A stretch of 32,737 nucleotides of DNA from Sorangium cellulosum (GTDB lineage Bacteria; Myxococcota_A; Polyangia; Polyangiales; Polyangiaceae), in the NCBI RefSeq assembly GCF_001589285.1, contig NZ_JEMA01000473.1, forward strand, positions 1-32,737, read 5' to 3'. How positions within the stretch are numbered: position 1 is the stretch's first letter; each line of letters begins with the position of its first letter. Under the pieces are notes generated by a model. The model was not told the DNA's origin, searched no databases, and worked only from the letters and a program-made list of their open reading frames with translations. Made by a program: the position numbers and the translations under genes. Below, one piece after another: positions 1 through 7,188 of this stretch.

Positions 1-235
1 GCCCATGCCGCCCGGCGCACCGGGGCGCGCGAGCATCCCCCAGGGCACGGCGGACATCGCGGAGTTCGTTCCGCGTCCCGCCATGCCGTTCCAGGCCGGC
101 CAGGCGCAGGCAGCAGGCCAGAGCGCACCGGAAGGGAAGCGGGTCCAGCGGTTCGACCCACAGACCGGCATGCCCCTCGATCCATCGCTCCGGGTCGACG
201 CGCCGCCAGCGCCGGGCGACAAGGGGCGCGGCTGA
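1..235 (+). CDS. C-terminal end of a secretion-associated protein (partial, start outside window)
   Basis: The reading frame is open from the left edge to the TGA at 233-235, so only the last 77 or so residues are visible. The ATG at 5 is probably an internal methionine. The visible part is low-complexity, rich in Pro, Ala, Gly and Gln. It carries the motif GTADIAEFVPRPAMPF (41-91), which recurs as GT-(A/G)-PLP-x-(V/I)-P...PF twice in the repeat protein at 708-2237. The next gene is a PAAR-like spike protein, so this may be the tail of a type VI secretion accessory protein, for example of the DUF2169 kind. That is inference from context; the fragment has no recognisable catalytic domain. Confidence 0.55.
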   Translation, partial: PMPPGAPGRASIPQGTADIAEFVPRPAMPFQAGQAQAAGQSAPEGKRVQRFDPQTGMPLDPSLRVDAPPAPGDKGRG

Positions 236-288
236 CGCCCGCGCGCTCGACCGGCGCGAGCTCGCCGGACAGGAGAGCACGGAGGAAC

Positions 289-699
289 ATGCGATCTCCC
301 AGGCCAGGGAAGCCCGCCGCGAAGCAAGACGACAAGATCATCGGCATCGACACGCACGTGGTGATGGTCCCCTCGCCCGGCGGGCCTGTGCCCACGCCGA
401 CGCCGATGCCGTTCAGCGGGGCCCTGTCCGGCGATCTGAGCGCGGACGTCCTCGTCGAGGGAAAGCCGGCCGCGGTCGAGGGGAGCACCGCGACGAACGC
501 GCCGGCCCACGTGCCCGCCGGGGGCGCCTTCCAGCGCCCCCCGTCCAACAAGGCCCGTGTCCAGGCGGGCAGCAAGACAGTGCTCATCAACGACAGGCCC
601 GCCGCGCACCTCGGCGATCCGGCGCTGACCTGCAACGACCCGGCCGACGCGCCGAATGGGAGCGTGATCGCCTCCGGGACCGTGCTGGTGGGCGATTAG
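289..699 (+). CDS. PAAR-like (DUF4150) spike-tip protein
   Basis: This 136-residue protein has the features of the PAAR-like DUF4150 family: a conserved VVMVPSPGGPVPTPTPMPFSG segment near residues 25-45, a glycine- and alanine-rich middle, and VLINDRPAAHLGDPALTCND near residues 97-117. Family members sit on the tip of VgrG spikes in type VI or related contractile secretion systems and carry or connect effectors. The ATG at 289 follows a GGAGGA ribosome binding site (281-286). The gene lies 53 bases after the preceding partial gene and 8 bases before the next one, which suggests one operon. No toxin domain is fused to it, so any cargo would be a separate protein. The family call is from recognition of the motifs. 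Confidence 0.85.
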   Translation: MRSPRPGKPAAKQDDKIIGIDTHVVMVPSPGGPVPTPTPMPFSGALSGDLSADVLVEGKPAAVEGSTATNAPAHVPAGGAFQRPPSNKARVQAGSKTVLINDRPAAHLGDPALTCNDPADAPNGSVIASGTVLVGD

Positions 700-707
700 G
701 GCCGGGG

Positions 708-2237
708 ATGGCGGCAGGCACCAGGCCCGCAGCGGAGGCGCAGGAGGCGAGCGAAGGGCTCTCGCTGGCGCAGGTTGCGGCCGTCAGGGCGGCGCTGGCG
801 GAGGGGTTCCCGCTCGCGGACGTGCTGGCGGTCGAGGGGCTGAAGCCGCGCGCGTTCGCGCACGCTGATCTCGCCTGGAAGCAGCGGCTGGTCGCGGAGC
901 CGGAGCTGCTCGCAACCTACCGGCAGGAGCTGGCGCACGCGGAGGACTGGCTGGAGCGCTCGATCGATCCGCTCGCGGAGGATGCGACCGCCTGGGCGAG
1001 CTTCCTTGCTGCCTTCGAAGCGCATGCAGCGCCCTTCGAGCTGCTCAAGCAAAAGGATCTCGGCATGAACGACGTCGCCCGGCTCCGCCGCCGCTGGGCG
1101 CGGCGCGCCGAGGAGGACGCGACGGTCGGTGAGCTCCTCTTGAAGCTGCGCGCGGAGCCCGAGGAGCTGCGACCGTTCCGGGTGGGTCCTCGGGTGCTGA
1201 GGCCATCGAGGGTCGCCGAGGCGCGGGGACCGGCGATGGCACCGACACGCGAGCCGACCGCAGCGATCCGGCCCGAGCCCGGTCTGGGCCTGGCCGAGTA
1301 CGCCGCGCTGTGCGCCGAGCTCGCGGCGCTGCCCGAGCAGCGTGAGCGGGTGCTGCGACGCCACGGTCTCTCCGATGAAGCGGCGCTCGCCAGGCTGCAT
1401 GGTCGATGGCGGGAGGCGCTCGAGCGCGATGCGGCGCGGGCGAAGGACTTCGAACGGCTCGAGGCGCACCACGCGCGCCGACTGGAGATGCTCCTCGCCC
1501 GTGCGCGAGCGATGACGGACGCCGAACGCTCGACGGCGCCTCTCGCCGCCTCGTCCGTGCCTTACGCGCCTCCTTCCGGCGGGGTGATAGCTCCTGGGGC
1601 GCTGCAGGGCACGGGACCCCTGCCGCATGTCCCCCGGGGCGCGGTGGTCCCCTTTGTGCCCGCGCAAGGCGAGCTCACGACCGTCAGGGCAGAGCCGAAG
1701 CCTCCGCGCGCCACGGATTCGCTCACCGGCACTGCGCCCTTGCCCGACATTCCACAGCGGGCGGCGCTGCCATTCCCTCGATCCAGTGCGCCGGCAGCAT
1801 GGAGACCCTCTCCGCAACCTCCGGCTGAGCTCGGAGAAACGTCGCTGAGCCTCGAGATCCCCCGTGAGCTGCTGAGGCACACCGCGAGCGGACAGGCTGC
1901 CATGCCGGAAGCGACATCCAGGAGCTCCAACGTGTCGCCGCCTCCCTCGCCGCCCATCAAGACCACCAGAGACGTTCCAGCGCCCCTCTCCGAACCGCTG
2001 GAGACGATCCTGCCGCTCGCCCAGTACGCCGCCCTGTGCGCCGAGCTGGCCTTGTTCCCTGAAGCGGCCGAAGCGGTGTTCCAGCGGCACGGGCTGGGTT
2101 CCAGCGAGATGCGGTCAGCGATCGATACAGCCTGGAAGGAACGGCTCCGCGATCACCCGACGGAGTACGCGACTTGGCAGGACATGTACCGGCGCTACCA
2201 TGCGCACTTCGTGAAGCGGGGCGCGCCCGCGGGGTGA
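708..2237 (+). CDS. Repeat protein linked to the PAAR gene, function unknown
   Basis: This 509-residue protein starts at an ATG only 8 bases after the PAAR-like gene, so it is probably co-translated with it. I see four related helical repeats of about 65-70 residues, near residues 17-85, 90-150, 185-262 and 430-500. Two are nearly identical at their start (LAEYAALCAELAALPEQ and LAQYAALCAELALFPEA), and most contain a W-(K/R)-(E/Q)-x-L helix. A Pro-rich linker of about 150 residues joins repeats 3 and 4. It holds two copies of a short motif, GTGPLPHVPRGAVVPF (about residue 301) and GTAPLPDIPQRAALPF (about residue 341). The partial gene at the left edge has a related copy. No signal peptide, membrane segment or catalytic motif is visible. 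A scaffold, chaperone or adaptor for the spike is a reasonable guess, but it is only inferred. Confidence 0.75.
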   Translation: MAAGTRPAAEAQEASEGLSLAQVAAVRAALAEGFPLADVLAVEGLKPRAFAHADLAWKQRLVAEPELLATYRQELAHAEDWLERSIDPLAEDATAWASFLAAFEAHAAPFELLKQKDLGMNDVARLRRRWARRAEEDATVGELLLKLRAEPEELRPFRVGPRVLRPSRVAEARGPAMAPTREPTAAIRPEPGLGLAEYAALCAELAALPEQRERVLRRHGLSDEAALARLHGRWREALERDAARAKDFERLEAHHARRLEMLLARARAMTDAERSTAPLAASSVPYAPPSGGVIAPGALQGTGPLPHVPRGAVVPFVPAQGELTTVRAEPKPPRATDSLTGTAPLPDIPQRAALPFPRSSAPAAWRPSPQPPAELGETSLSLEIPRELLRHTASGQAAMPEATSRSSNVSPPPSPPIKTTRDVPAPLSEPLETILPLAQYAALCAELALFPEAAEAVFQRHGLGSSEMRSAIDTAWKERLRDHPTEYATWQDMYRRYHAHFVKRGAPAG

Positions 2238-2642
2238 TCCACCTCGATGTCGCCATACGGCCCGTAGGGGCGCCGCAGCCGCGTACATCCGGCGGGGAGC
2301 TCCGAACGGTCTGGCTCGTCAAGTGACAGTGAATTTTTACTGACGCTCTACAGCAGGAGCGAATGCGCGGAGCGAGCTATGATCCGCGGCACACCCGCGG
2401 CATACGCTACGTCGTGGCGCGACGCGCGTCGGCCAGGCCGCCTGCCGGTCTGGCTGGGGCGCGGAGCGACCGCCAGAAGCACTGCCCTCTTGGGTGCCTG
2501 CTCGTCGCCTCTTGCAACGTCTCGAAGCCGGGGAGATCAAGCGAGTGGACGCTGCTCAAGACCATCGGGGTTGGCGCGATCCCGCCCTGCCGGGGGTACC
2601 GGAGGCATGCCCATCAGGCTATTCTTCGGTCACCGCCGTCCC
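2238..2642 (+). other. Intergenic stretch with one repeat copy and no convincing gene
   Basis: This 405-base stretch contains the AT-rich hairpin repeat at 2325-2353. I see no other clear signal. The frame of the downstream acetyltransferase stays open back to 2379, but the added 88 residues are Arg/Ala/Pro-rich shadow sequence without similarity to any family I recognise. I treat it as non-coding leader. Confidence 0.5.
2325..2353 (+). repeat. Hairpin repeat, copy 1 (left boundary of GNAT-TIR module)
   Basis: The 29-base element begins GACAGTGAATTTTTACTG and ends with ACGCTCTACAG. It can fold as CAGTGAA/TTTACTG with one G-T wobble. A second copy lies at 4632-4661. The two share the outer GACAGT and the whole ACTGACGCTCTACAG half, and differ only in the A/T-rich centre. 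Such T-rich sequence stands out in this GC-rich DNA. The copy lies 88 bases after the stop of the repeat-protein gene. Confidence 0.75.
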
Positions 2643-3167
2643 ATGCGCTCGACGTTCGTGCGACCAGCCATCGAGGCCGATCTGTCTCGCCTTCCCGAGA
2701 TCGAACGCTCGGCCAGCGAGGCGTTCCGGGGGACGGACCTGAATTTCGAGGCCCTGACGAGCGTGACCCCGGCGGAGGGTTGGCGAGATGCGCTCCGCGC
2801 AGGGACGCTCTGGGTGGTCGACGACGGCGCCGGTCGGCCGATCGCGTTCCTGGGCGCCGAGGCGGTCGGCGACGAGCTTCACATCCGCGAGTTCGACGTC
2901 GACCTCGACCATCAAGGCCAAGGGCTCGGTCGACGCTTGCTCAGCCACGTGATCGCGTGGGCGCGGACTGCAAAGTTCCGGGCACTCACCCTCACGACGT
3001 TCCGGACCATCCCCTGGAACGGGCTGTTCTACGCCGCGATGGGCTTCCGAGAGCTGTCACCAGCAGCGACGTCCTCCCGGCTGGTCGAGATCCTGAAGAA
3101 CGAGGCGCGTCACGGCCTTGATCCGGCGCAGCGCTGCGCCATGCGGCTCGACCTCGGCGCGTCATGA
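2643..3167 (+). CDS. GNAT-family N-acetyltransferase
   Basis: From the chosen ATG the protein has 174 residues. It opens with the usual GNAT first strand (STFVRPAIEADLSRLPEI). The acetyl-CoA pyrophosphate-binding motif is DHQGQGLGRRLL (the Q-x-x-G-x-G/A pattern), preceded by strand IREFDVDLD. A late NGLFYAAMGFRE segment fits the last helix and strand of the fold. The substrate cannot be read from the sequence. The start is uncertain: an in-frame ATG at 2607 has GGAGG only one base away, while 2643 lacks a good ribosome binding site but fits the family N-terminus. Together with the TIR gene it lies between two copies of a hairpin repeat. Confidence 0.85.
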   Translation: MRSTFVRPAIEADLSRLPEIERSASEAFRGTDLNFEALTSVTPAEGWRDALRAGTLWVVDDGAGRPIAFLGAEAVGDELHIREFDVDLDHQGQGLGRRLLSHVIAWARTAKFRALTLTTFRTIPWNGLFYAAMGFRELSPAATSSRLVEILKNEARHGLDPAQRCAMRLDLGAS

Positions 3168-3516
3168 CGACGAGCGACACGTGTCGCCGCCATGATTCTC
3201 CCTGCGGCGCCGGCTACCTGTTCCCCATCGCGACGAAGGAGGAAGCGATACATGGTGTCACGCTCGGGCGATCGGCACGCCACGGTGGCCGACGGCACGG
3301 ATCGGAACGTCGCGCGCCAGCGGCAGAGGCCACCCTGGTGTCCCAGATTACAGCGCCTGGGTTGACGACTGTCCGGGGGGTCGACTGGGACGCCGAACCG
3401 TGCAGCCCGTCCACATACACCGGAGCCGCAAGTTCCTCCGGTGCGAGGTACACCGCGGGGCCAGGCGGAGCGTATACTCACCGCCAGCACTCAGCGCACC
3501 GGTCGAGCGGATCCCC
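3168..3516 (+). other. Non-coding gap before the TIR gene
   Basis: This 349-base gap has no convincing gene. Short open frames on both strands are Arg/Ser-rich and lack a ribosome binding site or family resemblance. It may hold the promoter of the TIR gene, but I cannot pick a clear -35/-10 pair. Confidence 0.4.
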
Positions 3517-4578
3517 GTGTCTCCTCTCACAGTCTTCCTCGCGTACGCCCCAAAGGATGAAGCGCTGCGCGAAGAGCTCGCGGCGCATCTGGCCGTGCTC
3601 CGCCACAGACGCCTCCTGCGCGACGTCCATGAAGGGAGCGTCGTGGCGGGCGAGGAGAGGGCGCAGGCGCTGCGCGAAGAGCTCAACGCGGCGCGTGTGA
3701 TCCTGCTCCTCGTGAGCGCGGATTTTCTCGCATCGCCCTCCTGCGCCGAGCAGACTTCCTTGGCGCTAGATCGGCAACGTGCGGGGCAAGCGCGTGTCGT
3801 TGCCGTCATCCTGCGCGCCTGCGATTGGCAGGGTGCACCATTCGACGGGCTCACCACCCTGCCGCGCACAGGTAAGCCGGTGACGAGTCACAAGAATCGC
3901 GACAAGGCCTGGAGTACCGTAACGCGCGATATCCGCGCGCTCTTGGAGGAGCTCGCGAGCGCACCGGGGTGCTCGGGTGCGCAGAGCTCCGACCTCACCG
4001 CGCCTGAGGACAGGCTGCGCTCGGGAGGGCTTCCCCCAGCACCTGACACGGCCCGGGGGCTCACGCCGCCAAGCCTCGCGCTCCAAGAGGACCGTCTCCT
4101 CGCGCCAAGGCACACGCCCCGCCACGCGCCGACACCTTCGAGCGCGAGTACACCAACGAGCGGCCCGAGGCGATCGGAGGCATCCGCGAGCCCCAGCACA
4201 GTCCGGCTTGCACGACAGAATCTCTCCGCGCCAGCCACGGCGCCGCGAACGCCGGCCGCTCACTCTGCCGGGGGCGACGTTCTGCTGGTTGATCCATCGC
4301 CGCTCACGCGTCGCGCGGGGCCGCTCATCGAAGTGAGCTATGACTCGCGCAAAACGTTCATCGATCTACTGAACACCATCTACGTCACTGCGGGAATCCG
4401 CCCATTCGTGCCGCCCTTCACGTACCAGGTGAGCTGGCTGCTTCGCGATGGCAAGAGCGGACGCGTGTTTCGAGTCGGCTCTCGCGAGAACCTGCGGCAC
4501 AGCGGCGGGAAGACACTCGGTGAGCTCGGCATTTTCCCAGGGATGACGCTGCAGGTCGTCGCAGCAAAGGACACGTAG
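3517..4578 (+). CDS. TIR-domain protein with C-terminal ubiquitin-like domain
   Basis: The N-terminal 150 or so residues form a bacterial TIR domain: LTVFLAYAPKDEALREEL (first strand and helix), ARVILLLVSADFLAS, then VVAVILRACDWQGAPF and GKPVTSHKNRDKAW, all typical of prokaryotic TIRs. A Pro/Ser/Thr-rich linker of about 115 residues follows. The last 85 residues (from about 269) look like a beta-grasp domain ending in LGELGIFPGMTLQVV, as in ubiquitin/YukD-like folds. Prokaryotic TIRs often cleave NAD. Here the helix that usually carries the catalytic Glu reads SPSCAEQTSLAL, so the Glu is shifted or replaced, and the usual WhDr segment is degenerate. The GTG at 3517 is chosen because the TIR fold begins there; the frame extends to an ATG at 3400. 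It could be a defence protein, a secreted effector or a binding module. Confidence 0.8.
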   Translation: MSPLTVFLAYAPKDEALREELAAHLAVLRHRRLLRDVHEGSVVAGEERAQALREELNAARVILLLVSADFLASPSCAEQTSLALDRQRAGQARVVAVILRACDWQGAPFDGLTTLPRTGKPVTSHKNRDKAWSTVTRDIRALLEELASAPGCSGAQSSDLTAPEDRLRSGGLPPAPDTARGLTPPSLALQEDRLLAPRHTPRHAPTPSSASTPTSGPRRSEASASPSTVRLARQNLSAPATAPRTPAAHSAGGDVLLVDPSPLTRRAGPLIEVSYDSRKTFIDLLNTIYVTAGIRPFVPPFTYQVSWLLRDGKSGRVFRVGSRENLRHSGGKTLGELGIFPGMTLQVVAAKDT

Positions 4579-4631
4579 GGCACAGCAGCCCGGTCAGTGT
4601 TCAGGTCACGGGGGCCGGTATCTGTCGATGC

Positions 4632-4661
4632 GACAGTAATTTTTTTACTGACGCTCTACAG
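4632..4661 (+). repeat. Hairpin repeat, copy 2 (right boundary of GNAT-TIR module)
   Basis: The 30-base element contains the perfect inverted repeat CAGTAA-TTTTT-TTACTG (4634-4650), followed by ACGCTCTACAG. It matches the copy at 2325-2353 over the outer bases, with a changed centre that still pairs. It lies 53 bases after the TIR stop codon. Confidence 0.75.
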
Positions 4662-4736
4662 CCCTCGAAGGCCGCTGAGACGCCGCCGGTGCAGGCTCCT
4701 GCGCGAGGCTCGGGCCCGCCCCTCGGGCGCCTCCGG

Positions 4737-4768
4737 AAAAAAATCGACCGACCCCCTGTCGGGTTTTT
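4737..4768 (+). terminator. Rho-independent, probably bidirectional terminator
   Basis: A stem CCGAC/GTCGG (4748-4752 with 4758-4762) with a CCCCT loop is followed by GTTTTT. On the other side a run of seven A (4737-4743) would give a U-tract for the opposite strand. It most likely ends the TIR transcript before the lipoprotein gene. Confidence 0.75.
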
Positions 4769-4793
4769 CTCCCGGCTTCCGGATGACGGGGTG

Positions 4794-4837
4794 AGGCGAG
4801 CGAACAGCGGGGTGAAGCACCCCGGGACCGCTCGCCT
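4794..4837 (+). promoter_or_regulatory. Nested perfect hairpins in the lipoprotein leader
   Basis: Two perfect inverted repeats are nested. The outer arms are AGGCGAGCG (4794-4802) and CGCTCGCCT (4829-4837). The inner arms are CGGGGTG (4808-4814) and CACCCCG (4818-4824) around an AAG loop. No U-tract follows, so it is not a simple terminator. It ends 41 bases before the lipoprotein ATG and could be an mRNA-stabilising leader or a regulator binding site. Confidence 0.6.
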
Positions 4838-4878
4838 GCGCTCAACACCTGACCTGAACGAAGACCCTGGGAGCCATC

Positions 4879-5547
4879 ATGAACCACATCGCCCTCTTCC
4901 GCAGCCTCTCGCCCCTCGCCCTCGCCCTGCTCGTCGCCGCCCCCGGCTGCATGGCCACCGCCGCCGAGCCGCAGACCGATCCCTCCGCGGAGGGCGCCCC
5001 GGCCACGGACGGCGCGGAGACCGGGAGCGCCGGCGACGAGCTGACTGCCACCCTGTCCCCCGCGGCGATCGATGGCGGCGCGGAGCTCTCGACGGCGAGC
5101 GTCGACGGGGACGCGATCCTGTCGACAAGCACGCTCGTCGGCCTCTCCACGGGGTTCTATGTCCCCCCGCGCGTCGGCGGAGACGCCGAGTTCGACGGCC
5201 ACGGTCCGAGCGTGTCGCTCCAGGTCGAGCTCAGCGTCTTCAACGGCAACGAGCTCTGGGCCGCCGTCTACATGGACGCGCTGGAGACCAAGAGCAACTG
5301 GACGCACGCGGAGGGGACCGCCTGGTACCGCCTGCACACAGCGAGCCGCCCGATCGCAGGCGTGGACGGCCCCATTTCCTTCAACCACACGTACACGGAC
5401 ACGGACCACGCCCACGACATCTTCACGTTCGCGCCGGATAACCTCGTCAACACGCTGGATTACGTGGGTGACACGAAGGGCAACGAGGCGGGGACGAAGA
5501 CGGGCGTGAGGGTCTTCTTCAATCCCATCACCATCGTGACCGAGTAG
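4879..5547 (+). CDS. Putative lipoprotein, function unknown
   Basis: This 222-residue protein starts with a hydrophobic signal segment (residues 9-24) ending in a lipobox, LVAAPGC, so Cys25 should be lipidated after cleavage. Residues 26-90 or so are acidic and rich in Ala, Thr and Ser, like a flexible tether. The rest alternates hydrophobic and polar residues (VSLQVELSVFNGNELWAAVY, ISFNHTYTDTDHAHDIFTF), which suggests a secreted beta-sandwich domain. I do not recognise a family. An outer-membrane or surface location is inferred from the lipobox. The ATG at 4879 has TGGGAG five bases upstream. The gene stands alone between a terminator and a convergent kinase gene that ends 30 bases away. Confidence 0.8.
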   Translation: MNHIALFRSLSPLALALLVAAPGCMATAAEPQTDPSAEGAPATDGAETGSAGDELTATLSPAAIDGGAELSTASVDGDAILSTSTLVGLSTGFYVPPRVGGDAEFDGHGPSVSLQVELSVFNGNELWAAVYMDALETKSNWTHAEGTAWYRLHTASRPIAGVDGPISFNHTYTDTDHAHDIFTFAPDNLVNTLDYVGDTKGNEAGTKTGVRVFFNPITIVTE

Positions 5548-5577
5548 CAGGGAAGCACGCGCATCGCGGGCGCGGCG

Positions 5578-7188
5578 CTAATCGAGGTGCCACGCGACGA
5601 TCGCGTTCGCGAGGGAGCCCAGCACGCCCGCGGCGTAGAGCGCGCGGGCGTGCTCGGGGAACACCGCGGCGGCCGCCGCGCACGCCGCGCAGATCGCGGC
5701 CGACAGCCAGCTCGCCTTCCGCAGGCCCGGCGCGGCTGTCGCGTGGATCGCCGCGAACAGGAGCAGGTTGGTCGCGAGCGCGCGCTCCACGGGCTCGTCC
5801 GTGATCACGGCGAGCGCCCGGTGCAGGAGCATCGCGCCGAACATCATCTTCACCACATGAACAATCCGCCGGTTCACCGCGTTCCTCGAGAGCGGCCGGC
5901 GGAATGCCCGGAGGAGCGAGAGGCCCAGGAGCGCCGTGAGGCAGCCCATCCCGAGGAGGTGCGCGGGGTGGACCACCGGAACGAAGCGGCCCACGCCGAC
6001 CGTCGCCATCACGACACCCACGGCGCCGATCGCGAGGCCGAAGCGGATACGCTCGCGCCTCGATACGGTGAGATCGATGTCCGAGCTCTTCGCGAGCTGC
6101 TCGGCGAGGAAGTCCAGCAGATCGTCGAGCGTCGGCCAGCGCTCCTCGGGGCGCGCGCGAAGCCCCCGCGCGAGCGCGTCCCGGACCCACAGAGGCACCT
6201 TCGAACCGGGCGTCGCCGGCCTCAGGAGATCTCGCCGCGCCCTGTCGAGCCGCGCATGGAGGTCCTCGCCCTCGAAGGGCAGCTCGCCGTAGAGCGCTTC
6301 GTAAAGCGTCGCGCAGAAGCTCCACTGATCGCTCCTCGACGTCGCCGGCACGCGCTCGGCCTGCTCGGGAGCCATGTAGGCCGGCGTTCCCATGAACGCG
6401 CTCCCGGCCGTGAGGGGCGCATGGAGCGAGCCGCCCCCACGGAGCGAGCCGCTCCCCGGGACACCAGCGCTCCGACCGCCGGCAAGGAGCCAGTCCGCCT
6501 CGTGCTGAGGGCGCGCGAGGCCGAAATCGGCGATGCGCGCCCGGCCGTCCTTGCCGATCAGGATGTTGTCCGGCTTGACGTCGCGGTGGACGAGCCCCTC
6601 CCGATGCGCCGCCGCGAGGCCGCGGCCCGCCTCGATCCCCGCGGCCAGCACGGCCTCCCACGCGCGAGGCGGCTCGCGGGACAGGTCGCGGAGCGTCCGG
6701 CCATCGACGAACTCCATGGCGACGAACACGCCCCGCCCGTGCTCGCCGATCTCGTAGATGGGAACGACGTTCGGGTGCGAGAGCCTGGCCATCGCCTGCG
6801 CCTCGCGCACGAGGCGGGACCGACCTTCCGGATCGAACGTGCCCGGCGCGATGAGCTTCAGGGCGACGCGACGGTCGAGCTCCGGGTCGTACGCCGCGTA
6901 GACGATGCCCATGCCGCCCTGGCCGGCCCTGTCGAGCACCGTGAACCGCCCGACGCGCGCGCCGGGGCTCAGCGCTTCATCGCGCGCGCGGAGGGCGACA
7001 GCGGCGCCGTTCAGGAACCCGTCCGGCTGCGCGCCATCGCACCGGAGGAGGCTCCACACCTCCCGGAAGAGCTCCGGGCGGCCCGCGCACCGGACCTCCA
7101 GGAACGCCCGGCGATCGTCGTGGCTCGGCCGATCGATCGCTGCCTCGAAGAGCGCCTCTACCTCGCTCGGATCAAGGGGCGGGCTCAT
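5578..7188 (-). CDS. PknB-type Ser/Thr protein kinase with multi-span membrane tail
   Basis: This 536-residue protein has a complete Hanks-type kinase domain: glycine loop GQGGMGIVY (residues 89-97), ATP-anchoring Lys111 in VALKLI, catalytic HRDVKPDN (from 201), metal-binding DFG (221-223) and the GTPAYMAPEQ activation segment. About 75 residues before the domain (LFREVWSLLRCDG) are typical of kinases that follow ECF sigma factors. After the kinase domain come five or so hydrophobic helices (from about residue 375), so the kinase domain should face the cytoplasm on a membrane-bound tail. The start overlaps the sigma-factor gene by 17 bases, so the two are co-transcribed and probably work as a pair, with the kinase likely controlling the sigma factor. 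That last point is inference from gene pairing. Confidence 0.92.
   Translation of the reverse strand: MSPPLDPSEVEALFEAAIDRPSHDDRRAFLEVRCAGRPELFREVWSLLRCDGAQPDGFLNGAAVALRARDEALSPGARVGRFTVLDRAGQGGMGIVYAAYDPELDRRVALKLIAPGTFDPEGRSRLVREAQAMARLSHPNVVPIYEIGEHGRGVFVAMEFVDGRTLRDLSREPPRAWEAVLAAGIEAGRGLAAAHREGLVHRDVKPDNILIGKDGRARIADFGLARPQHEADWLLAGGRSAGVPGSGSLRGGGSLHAPLTAGSAFMGTPAYMAPEQAERVPATSRSDQWSFCATLYEALYGELPFEGEDLHARLDRARRDLLRPATPGSKVPLWVRDALARGLRARPEERWPTLDDLLDFLAEQLAKSSDIDLTVSRRERIRFGLAIGAVGVVMATVGVGRFVPVVHPAHLLGMGCLTALLGLSLLRAFRRPLSRNAVNRRIVHVVKMMFGAMLLHRALAVITDEPVERALATNLLLFAAIHATAAPGLRKASWLSAAICAACAAAAAVFPEHARALYAAGVLGSLANAIVAWHLD

Noticed and set aside
2363..3121. 252-codon frame overlapping the acetyltransferase
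   Set aside because: The product is Arg-rich and low-complexity, while the overlapping frame has the clear GNAT motif.
3214..3453. Minus-strand 79-codon frame before the TIR gene
   Set aside because: Although it starts less Arg-rich than most shadows, it has no ribosome binding site and no family resemblance.
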